From Plasmopara viticola (Eukaryota; Oomycota; Peronosporomycetes; Peronosporales; Peronosporaceae), in NCBI GenBank assembly GCA_001695595.3, contig MBPM02000124.1:83841-147840 (forward strand): DNA of 64,000 nt, read 5' to 3'. The notes beneath the pieces were generated by a model that was given only the letters and a program-made list of their open reading frames with translations, was not told where the DNA came from and searched no databases. Below, piece after piece: positions 10,196 to 21,605 of this stretch (the stretch's first letter is position 1; every line of letters starts with the position of its first letter). The translations under genes were made by a program, and so were the position numbers.

Positions 10196-12331
10196 ATGAG
10201 GGCTCCGAAGGACCCGGGCAAGGTGAAGCCACCGGATCCCGCGTCACAACCGCCAGACCTGGCAACCGAGACAGGAGGTGGCCCGACAACAGCAGAAAGC
10301 GGTGGGAATAGTGACGACGGCTCGAGCCAAGATTCGTTCGCTGGCGAGGCCCAACATATGTCGGAAGGACTAGACGACGATATGGAAGGACCAGGGTTTC
10401 GAACAATCTAAAGCTTCAGTCGTTGACAGCCCAACAGCAGATGCAAATGTTAAGATTGAGACTAAGCCGTCAGTGGATCAACCAAACGCGTCAAACGGAA
10501 CAAAGCAGCATAGAGCGGCGACGCAGATGAGAGACGCCACCGCAAAGCCGGCTCCCGGAGTGGCTCGAGCTGACACGACCAATACGAAATGTTTGACGCG
10601 GTAGTGGCCGAGATGAAATGCTTTCCGGAAGAGCTACCACGCTTATCCTGGAAAATAACGATTGGAGATTTGTATTGCATTGCGCATGACAAAGTCTCGA
10701 TAGATAGGGACTTGATACCCAGTGGGAAGCAGCGCTACCAAAAGTTAAAAGGAGATGAAAAACTGCTCTTGTGCAAGCTGTTCAAGGAGCTCTGTGTAGT
10801 GGGGAGCGGATCGTACAAAGAATGGGAAGGCCAGGCTCAAGCAGCAACGCATGATCTCTACAACACGTCCTGGCCGTTCAAAAAGATCATGCATAGGATG
10901 ATCAGCAGATGAATGGAAAATCATTGGAGGCTTAGTGGAAGGAATTATAGTGTGTCGACGGGCTTTGGCATTTCTCAAGAGTGTGCTAGACTCGCACGAA
11001 AGGCTGCGGCTTCACCGGACCATCCAAAGTCAGGTTGAAGGTGAAATTCAGCTTCAGTTTTGTGGACGGACAACGATCCGGTCGTGTCGACAACAAACGC
11101 GCACGATTCAAGAAGATATCCGCGTCGCGGCTGAAGAGTAACGTGCTAACACGCTGGAGCTGCGTAAGATGCTGAGCTTGGTCAAAACGATCAGCTACAA
11201 CCATGTCACACGCAGTGTGCATTTTTCTTTTTTGATCGGGCGACAGCGAGACAATTCCAGCATGTGCCGATTCCCCTTCAACAGGATCGTGTACCGTCTC
11301 GCCAACCCACACCAGTCTGCCTCCGGCTCAGTGTGGGCTCGTCAGCTCAGAAGAGCTGGAACGAGGTTGACGCAGCAGCGTAAATACGAGGTGGACATAC
11401 ATAATGTTACGCGCTTTACGGATTTGAGCCTGATATCGGCGTACCTGCAGCGACAAATTACAACCAAGTTTGACTTGGAGGACATGGATCTATGTCGTCC
11501 GGATTCTAGAACTTCGACGAAGCGGAGGCTTACAGTGCACTCCACCGAATGCCCTGAATCTCTCCGGGATATAGTGAGATACATGTGGCACGGCAGGACG
11601 CTGGTGCTGCAGCACCCTGATATCAGACAAGACTGCAATGTCTTAGGTGCGAAAACCTGGGCCATCCCATGGTAAGATGCAATAACACTGACACTCAGCT
11701 TCTTGGATCAGGAAGCCGGGTGGCCCTCGACAAAGAAGTTGCTGAGCTGGAAGATAGAATGAATTCTTTTGCTAGTCTAGATGAAGTAAAAGAGGTAACG
11801 AAGAAACGGCTAGAGCTGCAACAGGACGCGCAGAAAGCAGCCCAAGCAGCGATGTCACTAGCTCGACCCGCGCAGAAGCCCTCACCCTCTGAACGGCAAC
11901 CAGAAACAGCAGCCCCGGGGTCACCCGGAGCATCACACCAGGATCACTCGAAGCAAAAGATGCCAGTGCATTCGGAACCGAAAAAGAAGTGGATAACAAC
12001 TTCACTGCCGAAGGGCAATACGCTTTATGCTCAAGCAGCCGCTCTTCCGCAAAAGACGCAAGTCGAACGGTCCAGGTTCGACGTGCTGGCAGGTGATGAC
12101 GATGACAATGACGAAGTGGTTGAGAATCATTTTGACAGTCGACTCCGAAGTATTGGGCCCATTGACATTCCTTCGGATAACGACCTGGAGGAAAAAAGCA
12201 CCAGTACAGATAACTCCAGCGGAGAAAGCGAAGCTGCATCTCGTGCAGGTGAAACCTCCGAAGCTCCTTACAGTGTCTCAACTGATGGGGCGAAAGGTGC
12301 GGGAGCGAAGGGCTTTAAGAACAGCGATTAA
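10196..12331 (+). pseudogene. LINE ORF1-like region with CCHC knuckle
   Basis: The likely ATG is at 10196, just inside the 5' end. A Pro/Gly/Ser-rich acidic start is followed by shifted frames (10589-10912, 11169-11675) and then a frame from about 11639 with the zinc knuckle CLRCENLGHPMVRC, a coiled-coil-like stretch (LDKEVAELEDRMNSFASLDE) and a Ser/Asp/Glu-rich tail. This is the RNA-binding protein expected to coat LINE RNA. At least three frame changes are visible, so it is not expressed as one protein. Confidence 0.65.
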
Positions 12332-12435
12332 GAAGGCCGCGCAGCCACTGGGCAAGCCGAAGCAACCAGAAAGGTACTCTAGGGAAGAGCTAGACACTTT
12401 TTTCCGAGATAGAAACCACTCTAGCTCTTTGTCAG

Positions 12436-13153
12436 GTGACAACCTCAGCCACAGGTAATTGTATGGCGTTGGCGCTAGCTCAAGCTCTTGTGAACAATGA
12501 CTTGGCATCTCAAAATGACAGTCTGGAAGCAATAACTCGGAGCTTGAAGCAAGGAATATGTAGGACCGGTCAACTGCATTTACAAGAGCAGTTTAATCAC
12601 TACGTGCGCACAACAACGCTCGTCAACGTCCAGCGTGGCTGGGAAGGCATGAAGCCACAGGAATCTACTAAGCAGTTTAAGTGGTACTTGGAGGAGTACG
12701 CCCCTTCACCGTCTGACCGAGAGGCGGTTATCCCAAGGTACAATTGGGGGTGCAGTGAGCTATTGGCAATGGCAGCCAACTTTTTGCAGCGTGAAATCTT
12801 TGTCTTGGCATTCAATACAGATCAAAAGAAGCAGTGGTGTTGTTCAATGTACAAACACAACTCAGCGTGGAAAGGAGACGGTTGAAATCGGACAGCACAT
12901 TCCGCTACAAGTAGGGAAATGCACTGCTCTCATTCGTCTAGCAAAGAAGCGAGGGAATACGTCGCCACTAGTCATCAGGCATTGGGGCGACCATTACTCG
13001 GCGTTCATTCATAAAAGGGAGCAGGCTGTAAAGCAGCCGACGCCAGCTGATGCAGCAGCTATTAAGCCGCTAAGTGAAGCTCAAGCACCAGGTCAAAGCG
13101 AGGACGTCCAAGCCAGGGATCTCTCTCGGGAAGGATGGAGTCACTCGCAATGA
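12436..13153 (+). pseudogene. OTU-like cysteine protease domain of the LINE
   Basis: The frame holds TGNCMALALAQAL, fitting the OTU active-site Cys segment (GNC), then WGCSELLAMAANFL and, after a frame change near 12880, PLVIRHWGDHYSAF, fitting the catalytic His segment before the end of an OTU fold. OTU proteins cleave ubiquitin-type isopeptide bonds. Similar domains have been reported in some non-LTR retrotransposons, so this fits a LINE-encoded accessory enzyme. The assignment is from motif spacing only. Confidence 0.55.
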
Positions 13154-14574
13154 GACGGCAACATCGCCGAGCTTCGAATCAAGCTCGCTGGAATGATGAT
13201 CTCGCACGACCACAAGTGTGACATCCATCTCTTCTTAGAACAGGCGGATCCAACACGATACATTCAACTGTTAGCGTTCCTGGTCAACGCCGCGTCTCGA
13301 CTCTAACTTCCCGAAAGAGAGCAATTGCGGGTATTGAACATGTCTGCCGAGGCCTCCGACGAAATAGCAGCCCTCATGCAACAATATCAGATCCCGCACG
13401 AAACGATGAGACAATGGCAAGCAGGGGATGCTAAAGCTCAGCAGGAAGAATGCGATCTGCACATCTCTTTGGTCGCTGGTATAGACGAGGATTTCTATTC
13501 GTCACAGAGGTTGTCCACCGCCAATTCCGCGGATGGGCTAATGCACGTTCAAGTAACGACAAGCCGTGTCAAGACGACAAAGACCAAAGCATCTTAACGG
13601 CCGCACACCCTGACTCCAATGGAAGCGGAACGCATCCGCCGTATCATGAAGTCCAAGACGGAGCACTCATCGTCGACTGCGGGCCGATGACCGATGAGCC
13701 GATGTCGGGCGCAAGCAAGGCGGACCAGGAGCGATGCAGCTCTGCAAACTATGCAGAGCGCTGGAAGAAGTTAGGCGAAGTGTGGTCGACAACATCAACG
13801 ACATCATTTCCGCTGATAACGAGTACGGCGCAGGAGTGGTGATACACTGCACAACGAGAACCTGTCCAACTAGTCCTCATGTGTCAACTCTTCGAATTCC
13901 CTGAAAAAGTGCTAAACTCGTTGGGAGTCAAATACTCGAGGTCTGGACAGCAGCCTGGAGATACGAATGTATGCACGGCCGTCTGGAAGCCTACCGAAGT
14001 CAGACAACCGACAGCTTAACCAGGAAATGGATTGACGAGTGGATGGCCGAACTAACGAGGCTGCTTCCGCAACATTAAGCCCTTCTCATTGACGACAGTG
14101 ACGACTGGATACGCATGCGGAGCAAAAACTATGGGAAAGATCACATCCTTAAGCTGTACGACGTTAAAAACAAATTACGTCTAGCGCAACATTTACTGTG
14201 CGCCGGCATCTACGAGAAGGAGCTTCGCGTACTCACAGGAAGCGAAGAGGAGCAGGATAATAGCTGCATCTCCAAGTTGACGCGGCACTTGCGCGCGCTC
14301 GACATGAATGAAGGATACCGAGAAGCTTATTCGGCATCCCGCCGCAATGAAGACTGAAGGGAAGTTGCCCGCTTCTTCTCTGACACTGTGGAGCGCGGCG
14401 AAAGGAATTGGGAACAGGAGTATTAAAGGCAGCCCAGAGCTCACAGCTGTAGCCCCAATGAGTATGAATAAAGGAGCGACGGATGTCGTCTATGGACGTC
14501 ATGTATATATGCAAAATCGTAAGCCAGTGGAGAAATAGAGGCGCAGACGGGCACGATCCAACAATCAGTGGAGA

Positions 14575-15335
14575 TTGGAGACTCAGAACGTCCGTGGTTT
14601 TGTGAAAGAGAACAGATTGCGCTGGATGGAAGCCTGGAGGAGAACACCCCGCCATGAAGCTCCTTTCGTGTGGATGATGCAGGAAACGCATGTCAGCACA
14701 GTAGCAGAAGCAGAGAAATTACAATCGGATTGGAGACGTCTATGGGCCAACAGTACCACAAAGACAGCAATCAGTTGTCGTATTGGAGCATCGGCAACAC
14801 CAAAGCGGGAGGTGTAGCTATCCTTTTACATCCCAGCATAGCGGACCAGGTATCACTGTGGCTTCAAGATCGGTGGACGCGGAGGGTCATCGCGATTAAG
14901 CTACAAGAACGAACTCTTGTCAATGTCTACGCTCCGAACAGCCACCAAGAACGAAAGCTATTCTATGGGAAACTACAATTATGGCCATGGGAAGATCGGG
15001 AGACGATCCTGGCAGGCGATTTTAATTGCGTCCTCAGTCCAGTGTTAGATAGGCTCGGAGGCAAGCGGACTGGTCGTGTGGAAAGCGTGGCTCTACCAGA
15101 CCTACTGCGCCACCTTCACCTGGAAGACACCTGCACCCTTGCGGGGCAAACGGAAGATGTAGCAGACCAACTGGAAAATACAGAGTACTTCACGTATTGG
15201 GGGCCGGAGACAGCAAGCAGATTAGACCGACTTTATGTACCGGATTTGTGGACGGCTAGAGTGTAGTGGTTATCAGTCCTCAAACCCTCCACACCATCGG
15301 ATCACCAACGAGTAGTGTTGCATCTGGCGGGAACA
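14575..15335 (+). pseudogene. LINE AP-endonuclease domain
   Basis: Catalytic landmarks of the exonuclease-endonuclease-phosphatase fold appear in order: TQNVRG, MQETHV (metal-binding Glu), VNVYAPNS, LAGDFNC, SRLDRLY and a final SDHQRVVL near 15298-15325. This domain nicks the chromosomal target to prime reverse transcription. Frame changes near 14760 and 15265 break it. Confidence 0.8.
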
Positions 15336-15929
15336 CAGCCTCAAGAAATAACCAATGCGAGGAAACGCGGGACTGTATACCGCATCCGACCATTTCAACC
15401 AGAGCGTGTACAAGAGGCGCTGCTGGACGCCCTTGTAAAGGAGGCATTGGGCGACAGGACACTGTTCAAACATGGGATAGCACGGTGCAAAAATGCGGAA
15501 CGTGCATTGGCCGGCTCATCCAGCAAGAAAGAAGAGGCGAAAGGCGTTCAAGCACAAATTAAACGTCCACAGTCGAGTACACTTACTCACGAGAAAAGAT
15601 CTGCTCGAGGTCACCATGGAAGAGCGAAGAGCTGAGCATATCATCCATCTCGGCCAACGACTAGAACGGACAATGGACCGCCTTCGGTGGGTTTTCTAGC
15701 GGGCGTCAAATTAGGAGCGTGATCAAACTATTGCAAATGTCCGGCACATTCATGGTGCAGGGTCCAGCGTGGAATGACCCTAGCGACCAAATCTGCAAGT
15801 GAATGGTCTCCGATACTGGGCACCATTCATAGCAAAGTTCCGGATGCTGACCTCGATCGTGAATTTGATAAGTTCGTGAATATACCTGCTGACCGGAAGC
15901 TTTAACCAACGAACAACAACCTTCTCATG

Positions 15930-16936
15930 AATCCAGTAGTGGAGCAAGAGGTCATGGAAGATTTTCAGCCCTTAATCGGCACAAAGCAGCGGGCGCAGAT
16001 GGTCTTAACAATGATTTCTTCAAGGACACACAGTCCATCTTCGTGCCAGCACTCACGTCTATCAGCAACGAGTTACTCAAGGGAGGTGGGCCACCCCAAT
16101 CCTTTCTGGAGGCTCTCATTCTTCCCCTCAAGAAGAACGACGATTTGGATGATGCGATGGACTATCGTCCGATCTCGCTACTCCAAACCGCGTACAAAAT
16201 AGTTACCAAAGTAATGGCTGCCCGAGCTCTGCGAGTCATGGGCAAAGCTATCGGGTCATCGCAACAAGGGTTCGTCCACGGATGCCAAATGATGAAGACC
16301 GTGATGATGATGCTCGCTATCCTTGCCACAGCGAAAGCAGAACCGGAGCTTGCAGCAGCATCAAGAAGAGTAATCTTGCTGCTGGATTTCAAGAAGGCTT
16401 ATGATACGGTCGCGCGAGAATTTTTGTTTCTCGTACTCCTTCGTTTTGAATTCTCGCCGATGTTTGTGCGGATGCTGAGGAAGCTGCATGATGGAATCAC
16501 GGCGCGATTTTTAGTCAACGGGCAGCTTTCAGAGCCGCAGGAGGTGGTATCAGGCATCTGTCAAGGCTGCTCATTAGCCCCTCTGATTTTTATTCTCGCA
16601 GCTGAGGTGCTTGCGTTAGCAATTCAGCAGGACGACCATACAGAAGGGATCCATGTGCAAGGAACTAAAGGAAAGACGCACAAGTTTTCGGCGTTCGTTG
16701 ATGATTCGACCGTCTTCCTCCAAGAAGCGCGTCAACTACCCCGAGTAATGGCACTGGTGCAACGATTTGGAGAACTATCAGGCCTCCAAGTGCATCCGAC
16801 AAAGAGCAAGGCCATCTTTCTCAACACAGCGGTGGAGATGAAGGAATTTCACGGAATACCAGATTTACTAGGTGGGAAAACTGTGCAATACCTTAACTAT
16901 CAGGTAGGCACCGGACCGCTCACGGATCCGAACTAG
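15930..16936 (+). pseudogene. LINE reverse transcriptase domain
   Basis: Fingers and palm motifs are clear: [26 protein letters not shown], motif [13 protein letters not shown], motif [14 protein letters not shown] and motif [10 protein letters not shown], which has FVDD rather than the common FADD/YADD. The main frame runs 16043-16936 and stops at TAG after a thumb region. The N-terminal part is in another frame. Confidence 0.85.
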
Positions 16937-17081
16937 GCTGCCCGCATTCGCACAGTGTAAAACAGACTGGCAACAGCGGCGCAACTTTCAAACACCGTCG
17001 AGAATCGGGTTGTCCTCCTCAACGTCATCCTGTTGCCGTCAATTCTGTTTACAGTGGCTGCCTTCGAGATGCCGCAGTGGG

Positions 17082-17275
17082 CAGCTCCGGCAGAATGTTT
17101 ATACACTTCGTTATGACTCTATTTCATCTGTGCATGTCTAGAGCGATACATAGGACGTATTTTTGGCCGCACAACGTCTCAGAGCTCCAACAGAATGATT
17201 ATACACTTCGTAAGGGCTCTATTTCATCTGGGCATGTCTAGGGCGATAGAAAGGACGTATCTTTGGCAGCCAAGC
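17082..17275 (+). repeat. Imperfect ~100 bp tandem duplication inside the LINE
   Basis: Two adjacent blocks, about 17082-17180 and 17183-17275, share AGCTCC..CAGAATG, ACACTTCGT and CTCTATTTCATCTG with several substitutions. The duplication adds length downstream of the RT domain and disrupts the frame. Confidence 0.85.
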
Positions 17276-17618
17276 AGTTACGCAACATCCAAAATAGTTT
17301 CTCTGGCAGACTCCAACGAGTATAGCTACGAGCCGACACAAAACGAATCCGGGGCTTCTGTTCACACCGAAGCAGGCAGGAGGTGTCGGCCTAGCATCCT
17401 TCGAGATTGCGTGCAAAACTCAACGAGCGAAGCATGCCATTCAGTGGCTAGTACAACGGCACGAAACCTACTACGCAGCATGGAGAGCTTGGGCCTTTCG
17501 TGGAGCAACCCATCCATGGACGAGTGGAGTCTCACCACGACACAAAAGCAGCCACAACCAAGGCAGCAGGACAAAGGCACCGGGTAATACCCTGCAACAG
17601 CTCGTCGGTAGCTGGCTA

Positions 17619-18670
17619 GTGCCGGAGGAAGAAGAAGTAGCAACCATCCTGCAGCGGCGACAACGGCTGAAACAAATAGCAGCATCAGCGGCGAGCTGGA
17701 CAAAGGACGGGAAATGGCGCGCAGTACTAAAGGAACCCCTTTCTGAGTTGATGCGGATGAGAACACCAGAGGAAGAGACGTTTTGGCCCGCCTATCACTG
17801 GAACGATAATTCAGCCATTATAGATGAGACCAGAGCGATGCTGACGAGCAGGAAATACGATAGAATCGTGAGCAGCACGCTGGAGGAGTTCCATATCACA
17901 AGAAGGAGCGATCGATTGTATACGATGCACATACCATGCTCGACGGACATTGGTCATCATCGACCAAAACTGCGCAGATGGAGTATAGCCATCCTCAGCA
18001 GAAGCCCTCCTTTGGCAGTAGGAGATACACTGCGAGCCGGGACCGAGGCGACCATGCGGCATCAACCACAACTTCGAGATAAGTACAAGTGGGTGATCCT
18101 CGCAGGGGGCAGCATCCGGGGAATCAGTCAGACAGGACAAAGAATCTCGGAGTTCGAGCTAGAACAGCAACCCAACGGGGTTTACTGGACCATCAGCAGC
18201 ACGATCAAGGCAGACTCAAGCACGATGAAGGAAATTTATAAACTACGACGGCATGAGCGAGATGGAAACATCGTTTTCATGGCACACCCGACACTTCATG
18301 GTTTTCCATGGACTGTACCGGATTTGACGGCAAACCGTCATGTGTTAGCAGTGATCAAGAAGCAGGTTCCCAAGATATTGAGAAGGTATCAAAATGGACA
18401 CCACAGTCGCCCGGCTGCGGGAAGTAGTGCGAACGAGTACCTGGCAAGCAGCAGCAATGACCCAAACACCCAAGCAGATTTGGGCTCACAACAATGAGCT
18501 CACAGCGTATCAAGTTCGGGTCAGCTATCGAATAGTACTTCAGCAGCTCAATCTGTATCACGAAGGCCGGCGGCTGAACGACAGCTATCGCAAACTACAG
18601 TGCTGTCACGGACAAAAGGGGACGCTCGAGCACATATTTTGGAACTGCCCATGCGCTCAAGCATGTTGAC
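17619..18670 (+). pseudogene. LINE C-terminal region with zf-RVT-like motif
   Basis: A 292-residue frame is followed by a second one containing QCCHGQKGTLEHIFWNCPCA, a C..C..H..C arrangement like the zinc-binding segment after LINE reverse transcriptases. It probably binds the element RNA or target DNA. The two frames overlap out of register. Confidence 0.65.
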
Positions 18671-18880
18671 AGAAACCAGTGTGTCATTGGACTGGCGAGC
18701 AATGAAAACTTCATCAAATGGACAGATTCCAGCAAGCGTGTGCCAGCAGGAAAGCACCAGAATTGTCGCGGGTCATCAAGGCCAAACTGAGCAAAGATCA
18801 TCCGGATGAGAAAAGGAAGTACGGGAAGGAATGGGAGAGGATGTGGTGGATTCTATGCAGTATCTGCATTACCAGTCTAT

Positions 18881-18914
18881 TGTTCCGTTGTAACCATAAG
18901 GTTACAACGGAACA
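18881..18914. repeat. Perfect 15 bp inverted repeat near the LINE 3' end
   Basis: TGTTCCGTTGTAACC, a 4 nt loop (ATAA), then its exact reverse complement. It lies about 300 bp before the 3' end and could be an RNA hairpin for self-recognition, or a chance templated inversion. Confidence 0.95.
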
Positions 18915-19221
18915 GAGTCGTCTTCAAACAGGAAGCGATAACCGTCGAAGGTAGCGTGCTCGAGTTTTGGTCGACCGGCCAGCAGCAACTACGAGCTTTA
19001 GCGACGCGAGAAAGAAGAACACCAGACAAGTTAGAGAAAGGGACTAGACTCCATCTGTGCCAACACGAGCTGGAGAAACAACCCACAGAGAAGTCTCCGA
19101 CGGAGACGAGCCCCGTACAACCACCGAATGAGGACCTGGAACCGGCGTTGCTTACCAGGCTTAGGATCATACAGACATCTAGTCGTCGATAAACTGACCA
19201 AATAGAATCGTCTGCCTCTCT

Positions 19222-19794
19222 CAAGAAGGCTATTTTTCTTTACGAGAGCTTTCTATTTAGACGAGACAGGATAACCCCGCCCAGGACTAACGCATGATTC
19301 TCGAATCAATTATTGCGGCGACATTTGATAAGCACTAACATTTAGCGAGCTTGTTTTACCTGCCTCTACAATTCTCATATTACACAATTGAATTTTATTG
19401 AAGCTGAAGTAATGTAATGTAATGTATTACGTTATCGCGTTGCCAAGTTATGCACGTGCTAGGCTCAGTCTGGCTAGTCCACGGCATAGAGTGGTGTCCG
19501 CATACGTCGAGTCTCGTTCGGCGGGCAGTGCAGTCAGCACCGAGGACTTGAGAATCTTCCATTAGTTTGTTTATCTCTGGCTTGGTAAGAGCCCAGGTGG
19601 CGCCCGGTGCTGGAGACCGTCGCGTCGAGGGTGAGACTCGTTAGAGACCTGCAGATGCCCGAGAGCACCTGCCCGAAGCGCGCGAGCATTTAGCCCCCGC
19701 GCTTGGAAGGAAGGCGTCACCCCAACCTTTTCCAAGCTTGAAGCTGAAGTCTTCCAAATATTAGATGCTGAGGCTGCTATGTAAAAGTAAATTT
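19222..19794. repeat. Conserved unit flank, second part (contains a SINE)
   Basis: This resumes the non-coding flank split by the LINE and matches 33840-34227 and 56280-56511. It is interrupted by the SINE at 19411-19737. No gene is seen. Confidence 0.8.
19411..19737 (-). mobile_element. SINE-like retroelement (reverse)
   Basis: Same family as 1387-1712, reversed, flanked by an exact 13 bp target duplication TTGAAGCTGAAGT at 19398-19410 and 19738-19750. The sites at about 34010 and 56450 read TTGAAGTT without the element, so they are empty alleles. Confidence 0.93.
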
Positions 19795-19939
19795 GGGAGC
19801 TTCAGATACACCCCCCCTACACCCCCTCTTTATGCTGACCAATCAAATTACAATCTTTAGCCACCGCTTTTTCACAATTTTAAAAGCGCCGGCAAATATT
19901 CCTGCCAGACCAATTCCTCAGATTATTTGGCGTTGCTTT

Positions 19940-20516
19940 ACCACGTAACCACTACGTCGAACCTCGAAATCGCCAATTTTCCTACTTTTGAAGAGGCGGA
20001 AAGCTCTGATAAGGCTTTTGCCAAAGTAAATGGCGTTGCTGTGAGACTCGATCGGACCAAAATGAGCAAAACAGGTGAATTAAGGAAGGTTTGACACGGG
20101 TGTGTTCACAGTAATTGTTATAAGAAAAAGGTTAATGGCATACGGAACACATTTGCGTCAAAACAAGCTGTCAATGGCTGGCTATTGTGGAACGCGTCTT
20201 GCAGCAATCTGGTAACTACTTTTGGGACATGAAATTGATGTGTGGCGAGCATTCTGGACATAAGGCCGCCTCTGACCCCGCAGCCTATGCAGTCAACCGG
20301 ACGCTAAACCTAAGGAAAGAGACCATCATCTCTACGATGACCAAAGCTGGCGCACCCTCTCGTACTATCCTTGCCACGCTTCGTCAGAAGGAATGTGCCT
20401 GTCTTGTACTCAGGAAGGATATCGGCAACACAAGACAAAAAGGTACCAATCTTGATATCAATTCTTTTATATGTAAATTATGCATGCAACTAACACATCA
20501 CCGGGCCGTAACATGA
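19940..20516 (+). pseudogene. MULE transposase N-terminal remnant
   Basis: About 19960-20092 encodes NFPTFEEAESSDKAF and GVAVRL, the pattern of FAR1-type DNA-binding domains. The later frame (20187-20516) contains NRTLNLRKETIISTMTKAG and RTILATLRQKE, matching the helical region that follows in MULE transposases. A TGA at about 20090 and loss of the catalytic DDE part make it defective. B and D carry the same fragment. Confidence 0.65.
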
Positions 20517-20674
20517 TAGGTCCTTGCCTAGCAGAATAAACTGCCTGTAGTTATGTTTAAACGAGGCGGCCAAATCGTGAGCTATATCGCTAAACGCACC
20601 CTTGTCCGTTTACGCGTCTCTTGGATTCAACATCTCAGATGGCACGCCTTTCACGAATGTGGGAATCTCAACGC

Positions 20675-20790
20675 CAAACACAGGATCTTTAACAAGCGCT
20701 GCCTTTTCGATACTGCTGCATCTACACACTTACGCGTGTGTAGATGCAGCAGTATCGAAAAGGCAGCGCTTGTTAAAGATCCTGTGTTTG
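20675..20790. repeat. Perfect 55 bp palindrome arms with 6 nt loop
   Basis: Arms 20675-20729 and 20736-20790 are exact reverse complements around the loop TTACGC. The duplicated sequence is the PEP-carboxykinase C-terminal coding segment. Copy D has the same structure (57416-57531) with about three mismatches; copy B (35130) lacks it and continues into normal PEPCK sequence. Confidence 0.97.
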
Positions 20791-21447
20791 CGCGACCACA
20801 TTCAGTTTTGCTTGAGCTGAGAAAGTCGTTTTCATTATTAGCGTTGGTCCACACAATTTCAAGCAAGGCATCCGGGCAAATCGCATTATGGATATCGGGC
20901 TTTGTCTCTTTACTCAAATTAATCGTCCTGACATAGCAACCGCCTTCAAATTTATATATAAAACCGGTCATCCCAGCCGAGCTCGTCGTCACCAATGAGA
21001 TCGCGCTTTGCATTAGCGACAGCGTCGTCTTGCCCGTGCCAGAGAGCCTACAAAAGAGAGCTGTGTGTCCTAACCCGCCAAAGTTGGCTGAAGCCTGTAC
21101 GGTCATCACATCATTCAGAGGCAAATAGTAATTCATCATACGAAAGATCGCCTTCTTAAAACGTGCCGCCGTAAAAGTGCCGCCAAGAATGCCCAAGTAT
21201 CTTTTCATGTTAAAAAAAGCACAAATACTTCCGAAAGAAGTCTGTGTTCCTTGCAATCTTCATCGACAATGTTGCACGCATTAAAAAGCGTAAAGTCGGC
21301 CTCAAATTTCTTGGCTACACGAGCAAAATTGGGGCGGATAAACATGTTCGTGACAAAATGGTGGTGCCACGCTAGCTCGGTAATAGCGCTCAAGCGAGAC
21401 TCCACATTTATACTACAATGGCCACCAAACACGTACATGCGGTCCAC
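20736..21447 (-). pseudogene. PCK1: ATP-type PEP carboxykinase fragment (A)
   Basis: Minus-strand frames read MDRMYVFGG, TELAWHHHFVTNMFIRPNF, then GILGGTF, the P-loop [10 protein letters not shown] and [18 protein letters not shown], diagnostic of ATP-dependent phosphoenolpyruvate carboxykinase (oxaloacetate + ATP to PEP + CO2, cytosolic gluconeogenesis). The first ~100 residues and the centre of the C-terminal lobe are missing, and frames shift near 21230 and 21020 where the metal-binding GDDE lies. It sits head-on to the MULE fragment inside the same TIRs, so it is captured host sequence and not the functional gene. Confidence 0.85.
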
Positions 21448-21605
21448 CTGCCCATATCCATGAGCATCCCAATAATTGCATAACTGGCTGAAGATATAAA
21501 GCTGTACTTTGATTGGTCAGCATAAAGAGAGGGGTGTAGCTCTAGGCAGGAGGGGTGTAGCTATAGGCGCTCCCTAATCGAATCGACAATAGAACTTCCA
21601 GCCCC

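Larger units (their letters stand above)
10048..19221 (+). mobile_element. Full-length APE-type LINE retrotransposon with OTU-like domain
   Basis: The element is bounded by a 17 bp target duplication with one mismatch: CAAGAAAGCTATTTTTC at 10031-10047 and CAAGAAGGCTATTTTTC at 19222-19238. The uninterrupted flank exists at about 33830 and 56270, which confirms the insertion. Order of domains: acidic ORF1 region with CCHC knuckle (about 11639-11680), OTU-like cysteine protease (12436-13153), APE endonuclease (14575-15330), reverse transcriptase (15930-16936) and a zf-RVT-like C-terminus (to about 18670). The 3' end has no poly(A). Many frameshifts make it inactive. The domain set points to an L1/Tx1-like or related APE clade, but I cannot place it exactly. 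Confidence 0.88.
19795..21574. mobile_element. PEPCK-MULE A: TIR element with captured PEP carboxykinase
   Basis: The outer ends are inverted repeats: the left starts GGGAGC and includes CTCTTTATGCTGACCAATC, and the right ends with its reverse complement and GGCGCTCCC. Inside, plus-strand sequence encodes a FAR1/MULE N-terminus and minus-strand sequence a PEP carboxykinase fragment. No direct target duplication was evident. It is nearly identical to copy D (56512-58314). Confidence 0.8.
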
